Shown here piece after piece: positions 57,436-64,000 of a stretch of 64,000 bases of DNA. The first letter of the stretch is position 1, and the number at the start of each line of letters is the position of its first letter. Origin of the DNA: Pestalotiopsis fici W106-1 (Eukaryota; Ascomycota; Sordariomycetes; Amphisphaeriales; Sporocadaceae); the NCBI RefSeq assembly GCF_000516985.1, contig NW_006917099.1, positions 2,496,685-2,560,684 on the forward strand, given 5' to 3'. The position numbers were made by a program, and so were the translations under genes. The notes under the pieces were generated by a model that made no database searches, had not been told where the DNA came from, and saw only the letters and a program-made list of their open reading frames with translations.

Positions 57436-58376
57436 GGCCGACGATGCATCTGCAGTCTGGTTATAAAAGTCGAAATCGGAAAACCGGCACAGAACAATGT
57501 CGTGAGCGAGCAATGCCAAGACATGGACTTTAGATAAATCGACAGCGACCTGCAAACCCCCCACGGGGACGTCTTGTTCTGACCCTTTGGGCATGTCACC
57601 TTGTATCCAGGGATTACTGGTTTGGGAGCTGGAACGACAGGGGGAGTTTCAGATGCCAAGACCACGCGTCCGCATGTGTCATTGTCCGGGGTCTGGCTCT
57701 GGTGCAATGGTTGGGGGATGGCGATGAAAGCTTGATTTGATCAAGTCTATTGCAGCTCATGGGACTTTTCTATTCTCATACCACACAATGTTCTCTTTAT
57801 CTTTGAGGTTGGCGGAATACACTTGTCCATTGTCTTGTGCTTTGCCTTGGAAAGCCTTGCCGAATCATTGATCCGCTGTCGCAGACCCACCGGATAGCAG
57901 ATCGTCCGATGAATGAACGTCTAGGCCCTGAGCTTAAATCTGAATGGCAAACCACGGGTTCACTGTACGCCAAGAATAGATCTTTTCCTAGGGGTGTTTC
58001 ACGCGGACCATGTAGGCTCTAACCATCCCCATGGGATTCTCCGGAGCTTGCGTATCGCTGAAACCAATAGGTTTCGAGTTGGTTCAAGCGAGTATTCTTT
58101 TGTGAATCGAGCAACTGATCTTCATTGACTTTTTCATCCTTCATTTGTGCGTGACTTGATTCCGGTCTCACATGGCGTGATCGACCACGATTTGCTTGAC
58201 TTGCTATCTGGTACTGCTGCGCTGCGGACATGGGGTATGTGGTAGTGAATGCACTCGAGTATTGCAAACCAGAATCAAGTCATGACTCGGAAATACAATT
58301 CTATTGACCCATCTTCTATCACAATCGCAGATAGTCTAGCTCAATTATCCAAGCCCAAAAACTTTCATCGTCACCT
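57436..58376. other. spacer between carboxypeptidase and permease
   Basis: About 940 bp, the promoter side of the carboxypeptidase and the 3' side of the permease. No gene is supported. Confidence 0.5.
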
Positions 58377-60005
58377 CTACAGAGTAAATCGAAACGACGG
58401 ATGATAATCACCCATGTTCGCGACTTGATCGTCAGGAAGCGTTAGGCGATAATCCCGCCTGCCCGCAGACCGTTTCCGGTTTTCGATACAGAGCCCGACG
58501 AACATGGCCGTCGCAGACATTGCACCCAGCCAGAGCATACCCAGCGATACACCGTAGCCGGTCGGATATTGGGGTGCCTCGCTTGAGACAAACACATTTG
58601 TTCCAATTATTCCCGCGAGATTGCCAATTGTGACTTGGAAGCCAGAACTGAATGCGCGCTTCCACTGTCCAGACACATTGTTTGATAGCCAGGCAAGCGA
58701 CATGGGTGTCGCCATATTGCCGCCCAGGGACACCAAAAACAAAGCCGCATATCTAATCTCTTGCGATAAGCTGTTTTGATGCAGTAACAGGCTGTACCCA
58801 ACCGTTGCCACCAAACACCCAAACAGGAGGAAGCCATATCGGTGGCGACAGCGATCAGACAAGTACGCTGCCACGAGCATACAGATGGCAGAGACAGCGT
58901 AGACGGGTATGGTGCGAACTTGTGCCTCTGAAGCCTTCCACCCAAACTCATTCAGTATAGTAGGCATGAAAAAGGTTATCGCGTACCCGGTTGTGCCAAT
59001 TCCCATGTATATGAGAGAGCCTAACCATATCTTCCAGTCCGTAAGTATGAGTTTGTATGCATACTTGTTGAGAGTGTCCATCCTTGCGCACTCGCTGCCG
59101 TCGTCTGTCAACCGGCGCTTCAGCAAGTGCTTTTCCTCTGCATTGAGAAACCGACATTGCTCTGGCCAATCAGCAATAAGGAAAGATGCGATTATGGCCG
59201 CAACAGCAGTGGCAGCACCTTCAATGATGAAGATCCATCGCCATGCCTGGTATCCACAAGACATGCTCAGTCGGGCAATAGCATACGCGAGTAACTATCT
59301 CGAGTCAGTATCTAAGCAAATCAGTTCCGAGGAAGGCTCTTACACCACCAAATGCACCACCCACCAAGGTCGAGCAGAACAGAAAGCTCATTCGCAACTG
59401 AAATTCATGTCTTTTGTAATACATGGAAGTGAGATAAATGATTCCGGGCAACACTCCAGCTTCTGTGGCCCCTAGAAGAAACCGAAGTGCGGCCAAAGCC
59501 TGATAGCTATGAGTGAAACCCATGCACATATTTATGATACCCCAGCTGAACATGAGGCCAGAGATATATAGAGGAGGTCTTGTCTTTCGTATAACCATAT
59601 TGCTGGGAACCTCGAGCAGGATGTATGGGACAAAGTACACCTATCACTAGTTAGAAAGCTCAATCAGGCAATGGAGGCCTTACGAATAAGACAAAATTGA
59701 AACGGTTGCCACTGAGGTCAATGTCCTCATCGAGGCCTTGGATCCTTGCATTGCTGATATTGATCCTGTCGAGAAAAGACATCATGTAGATGATGAATAA
59801 AATTGGGAATACATCTGATGGGAAGGCGGTCAACGGTGTATTATGTACCAAAGGAGGTCTACTCACGGAGGTCAATTTTTCGAATCAATCGACGCTCTAC
59901 TCTGGAGTCAATCATGTCGCTTGCAAGAGAATCTGATCCTTGTATAGATGAAGATGTCTCTTTGCTCGCTGTCGCGGAGCTCGTCATATACTGGATGACC
60001 GACAT
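58377..60005 (-). CDS. MFS permease, Dal5/allantoate-type (anion:cation symporter)
   Basis: Four minus-strand exons: 60005-59867, 59814-59684, 59640-59344, 59294-58377; about 494 residues with twelve predicted helices. The first join gives RKIDLHVFPILFIIYMMSFLDRINISNARIQGL, the standard start of Dal5-like transporters. Later features are YILLEVPSNMVIRK, GATEAGVLPGIIYLTSMYY, GYQAWRWIFIIEG and YLSDRCRHRYGFL. Such permeases import allantoate, nicotinate, pantothenate, biotin or small organic anions with protons at the plasma membrane. The soluble N-terminus is Ser/Thr rich, and the C-terminus is short. The substrate is not decidable from sequence. Confidence 0.92.
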
Positions 60006-62232
60006 TTTGATTGATGCAATTGATTAGAAACGTGCTACAAGATTGTTGTCGATGCCATATAAACTCGATAGCCACGCGTGTAAAACTTGATGCGATCGCC
60101 GGGCGAGGGAAGTATCTAAAGTAATGATGCCGTGAAACTCGCCGTTGAACAAGAAATGGAGAGGACATCGCGGGACTTGTTAGCGACCGAGGTTCATTTA
60201 TGCAGTGAGAAAATATTTTAAGACATTTGATATCGTACAGGCTTGTACAGTCTGACGCTGGATGAAAACACTTTCGGGATTGCCTATATGGTAGTATTCT
60301 TTGGCACTATAGGTCTTGGCCATGAGCGCGACAAATGTAGTCGCCAAAGGCAACGTTTACGACTGTTACCACATGGCTTCGGGACGAAGGTACCGTACAA
60401 ATGGTACCGAGAGCATCATGGCTTTTGTGCACAGATGTACTTGTGCCATGCAATGCGAGCAACGAGCGTACTGCTCAGAGGAGAGGCTGCTGATGGAGAG
60501 AAAGGTGTGAGCGTAGGATGTGGGTGTACAAAGTATAGTTGAACCCATGTACCTACAGTGCTTGACCAAGACATGGTATGCAATGTGGCTCCGAAAATAC
60601 ACGGCAGGTTTCGTTCGAGCTTAAGACATGTCGGCTTCCTATTCAAGCCTGCAAGCTTTGTCGTTACAAGAAACCAAACAAAAAGGTCCATGATGGTAAA
60701 TTCGTCGTTCTTGCGAGCTCAATGGCAGTCGTCCCAATTACCCGGGCGCCGGAACTAGGCATGAGCTTGTAGAGCCCAGCGCCCACTAACAGCCTTTCGG
60801 GGCTGTGTCGGCTTACAGCAGCGCTAAGAGATGCACTGTAGGCAAACCCGCGCAGGCAGAGAGATGCTACGAGTGTCCACGTCTACCCACCTGACATCCG
60901 TGATAGGCTTGCAAGACTTGGTCAAGGACAGCCGCCTGTATTGGAAAAGCAAAAGCATAAAGACTCAATCAAGAGCTAGATCAGCAATGAACGCCTTACC
61001 CCTTTGCTCTCAATAATAATTCCGTCGGCTCTTGTGGCTACGTTCGACCGAAAAACCTCGCGAGCAGTCGCACATGAACCCCACAAATTGATCTGCTTGC
61101 GCAACGTCCATGTTCATTTGATACCTACTACCTTTCTAGGTATTTGCAACTACATGCATATGCACTCCCGTCCCATCTTCCATGACTGGCCTCGACGATC
61201 GAGTCACATAGCCGGCGACAGGTTGTACAAGATCAGTGCGCATACGCTAGCAGGCTGATTGTTGATCGGATAGTTGCAGTTTTGATAGTCGGCCGTGAAC
61301 AAACCTTGCCCAGGCGACCACGCTGGCTAATTCATGGCCTGCTGGGACTCGACAATGAGAGGGAATGCTGAGCATCTACTTGCTGCGGGAGGACTTTGGA
61401 GATCTGAGTAGCATGTGATGCATCAACTCCTATCAAATATTGTCTTCCTAGAAGGGAAAAAAAAAAAAAAACTGGTGTTGGTCACCCGCAAACGGTGCTG
61501 TCATGTTGTTCCATCCGCACCGTATGTGCTACCATTGTCCAACTCTTCATTTCGGTTCATCTCAGCGGAAAGGGCTCGAGTGTTTGCTTCCAGGGTCTTC
61601 AGCCCACAATGGGCAAATGCGAGATGGAGTTGAAATCGTATTGTGCTGACACGCGGATCTTCGAGATATCACTTATGTTAGGCCAAACAAGTCTGGATTC
61701 ACGACCCTGAGAACTGCTATTCTAAAGAACACAACACATTTATTGACAAAGATATCATTCATTCAGTCAATACGGGCGGCTTGGACTATTATTACCTATG
61801 TACTGCACCATCAGTCCCAAATCGGTTGACGTTCTGGCAGTGGCGATACCTGTAGTTTGTACCTAACTGTCCAGTGGAATAATCAGCAACCACCACCCGG
61901 AAACTGGGAAAACAACTCCCACAGTTTTGAAACTTGGACCCTATCTAGGCTGGAAAGGGCCGAACCTGAGCTCTGAAAGTCCACAGATCAGTCTCTGCTC
62001 CATCTTTGGCAAATTGTATTTCAACGCCACCGTGAATCTGCCCACCAGCAGGTCTAGTCGTTGTTGTGCGCAAGTTTCACCATCACGAGATTCCTTTTCC
62101 CCCCTTGGGCCCTCGAGACTCTACCGGAGAGAAAAGTCTGGATGCACTAATCTGGGCATTTCCAGAAGACTCGTGCAAAACTCGATGACACGCTGAGAAT
62201 TGGACCCCTTCGATCCAGATCAAGCCGACAGG
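60006..62232. other. 2.2-kb intergenic region
   Basis: No gene is supported. A 15-17-nt A run lies near 61458-61473. Open frames are short and unrelated to known families. The last 200 bp likely carry the promoter and leader of the next gene. Confidence 0.5.
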
Positions 62233-63433
62233 ATGATTGCCAGCGAGAGTTTTGGTGATGGCAAGTCAAACGCCGGCCTAATCTACATACCCTGTGGCAT
62301 CTTCCTCGTCCTTTGTCCTCTACTGGTTGGCACTCGGTTGTGGTCGCGCATAAGAAAAGGCGGCCATCCTGGCGCCGACGACTACACCATCCTGGCATCA
62401 TTGGTAGGTCTCACTCTAGCGGATCTTGCTCACATTCCACTAAGTCTCCAAAGGGTTTCTCTGTTGCGACGGGCATACTCATGTTTGTGGCATGCCACTA
62501 CGGCTACGGACAACACGGCTCCATTCTCAAGCCGAACGACAAGGCTCAGGCTCTCAAGTACTTTGTCCTCACTCAAGTCTCCTACAAAGCATCCATCAAC
62601 CTCACAAAGTCCTCGATACTTCTCCTGTACATGCGTATATTCGGCAAGATCAAGTGGTTCCGATGGGTTTGCACTTGTCTCATCATCACCATTGCCATGT
62701 ACTGTGCTGCATCGCTCGTCGTAACGATATTCCAATGCCTGCCGGTCCAGCGTGCTTGGGACAAGGATATCAAGGGGACCTGTATCGACAATGGCAAGTT
62801 CTGGTATGCCAACGGAGGATTTTCAATCGCAACCGACCTCTTGATTCTTCTTTTGCCGATGCCTCTGGTCTATGCACTGCAGATCCCGCGCGTCCAGAAA
62901 GCGGCACTAATCCTTGTTTTTACTCTCGGGATTTTGTGAGTAACTCCATCATTACACGGCCAAACTCAGCTAATTGTCGGCATAGTGTGGTCATTACCTC
63001 ATGCTTGAGACTCACCACCCTCAATCTACAAGCCCAAACCCCAGACCCGACTTTTGATATTGCCTCGACCATGTGGACTGTCATTGAGATGAATATGGCC
63101 ATCCTGTGTGCGTGCCTACCCCAGATACGGCCGATTATTGTCAAGCTCTGCCCCAAGCTCATGGCAGCGTCCCATTCAAATGGACGCTCCGCCAGGCTCG
63201 CCTGCGACAACGACCTGCCAAAGTTGGCCAAGGGTAGCCCTCTAGGCAACGAAGAGAGCCGTTGGGCTCATGCCCAGGGCAAAGATGGCATCCACTTGAC
63301 AAATATTCGAAAGGGTGACACAAGCTCGGAGGAATATATCCTTCAGGATGATAAGACCATTCACAAGACAGTGGGCTACAGTGTCGAGTTTTCCAAGAAA
63401 CGATCCAAGGACACTCTCGATTCTTGTGTCTGA
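62233..63433 (+). CDS. fungal rhodopsin-domain integral membrane protein
   Basis: Three exons, 62233-62403, 62454-62935 and 62986-63433, about 366 residues. Seven hydrophobic helices can be drawn: IPCGIFLVLCPLLVGTRLW, FSVATGILMFVACHYG, the YKASINLTKSSILLLYMRIF segment, CLIITIAMYCAASLVVTIFQCLPV, IATDLLILLLPMPLVYAL, ALILVFTLGIFVVITSCLRL and MWTVIEMNMAILCACLPQIRPI. This is the fungal rhodopsin-domain (PTH11-like without CFEM) layout, with conserved GADDYTIL after helix 1 and the CIDNGKFWY loop with Cys. The cytoplasmic tail of about 100 residues is polar. The role is uncertain; family members are linked to surface sensing and to secondary-metabolite clusters. I used ATG 62233; no upstream in-frame ATG is near. 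Confidence 0.88.
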
Positions 63434-64000
63434 AAGGGGTGCGGAAAAGAATGATTCGCGATTCAAGATCGCAACACCGCAGGGACAAACTGCAACAACC
63501 CGCACGATTGGTAAGGCGTAACATGGAGGGGCACGTAAGATGGAGTTATGGATTACTTGGTTCAAATCACTTATTTGTACTATCTTGGTGGAGAATTATG
63601 TGAAGGTGTAGGCATGCAAAATAGTGCCATTTGCAGATTTCGCTGTCAGTTGCCACGGATCATGAAGGAACATGATATAGATCAATTCAATTATCTGAGC
63701 CATGTCAAACCCTGGCAATCTGCAATACTTGTGAGATGCGATCTGTTCAATCAACGTTTACTGCACTGTGAGATAGATTAATGCTTTTGATTGGACTCTG
63801 GGACCTTGTCATTTTTTTTCCCCCTTTTTTTTAAAAAAAAAAGAGAGAAAAGTAAATACATACTTTGTGGCGTCTACATCCACAGAGACTTTTACTACAT
63901 TTACACCTGCCTTTAGATCTCCCTCCACATTGATGGCTTGTCAGAGGTTGGACAGGAATGAAGCCAAAGTCTGCACGAGGTGACAGCCCCGACACCAGGA
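63434..64000. other. 3' flank to window end
   Basis: No gene is supported. A run of T, then C, T and A homopolymers lies at about 63811-63842. The window ends in unassigned DNA. Confidence 0.5.

Overview
This window reads as nuclear DNA of a filamentous ascomycete, probably a Sordariomycete (perhaps Hypocreales; the placement is inference). Most genes are split by short GT-AG introns of roughly 45-90 nt, often with a visible CTAAC/CTGAC-type branch site. The gene families are typical of such fungi, and a repeat island shows the AT-rich decay of repeat-induced point mutation (RIP). There is a 100-N assembly gap at 11418-11517. I assembled exon joins by hand from splice signals, reading-frame continuity and family conservation, so individual boundaries may be off.

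Layout. 0.4-6.9 kb: an MFS exporter and two convergent cytochrome P450 genes. 8.4-10.9 kb: arginyl-tRNA synthetase with a probable mitochondrial presequence. 11.6-16.2 kb: a ferric/cupric reductase with a Met/Asp-rich N-terminus, divergent from a GPI-anchored BIM1-like copper-acquisition protein, a plausible metal-uptake pair. 16.5-20.3 kb: a secreted carboxylesterase and a berberine-bridge-type flavin oxidase. 22.9-36 kb and on to 47.5 kb: a run of apparently catabolic genes: acetolactate-synthase-like TPP enzyme, HpaI-family aldolase, SDR with 12 introns, sugar porter, PhyH-family dioxygenase, polyol-type zinc dehydrogenase, Zn2Cys6 regulator and cytochrome b2-type L-lactate dehydrogenase.

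The polyol dehydrogenase is broken: a complete but RIP-degraded LTR retrotransposon (221-bp LTRs, 5-bp target duplication AGATA) sits inside one of its introns, and a nearby exon carries a Trp-to-stop change of the kind RIP makes. The adjacent Zn2Cys6 regulator appears frameshifted twice. A nested, nearly un-RIPped island with strong palindromes lies inside the retroelement.

49-63.4 kb: a Pho80-type cyclin, an Xaa-Pro peptidase (M24) with a possible mitochondrial leader, a DAO-type FAD oxidoreductase, a secreted serine carboxypeptidase, a Dal5-type anion/vitamin permease and a seven-helix fungal rhodopsin-domain protein. I found no convincing tRNA, rRNA or CRISPR. Several intergenic stretches of 1-2.6 kb hold nothing I can identify.
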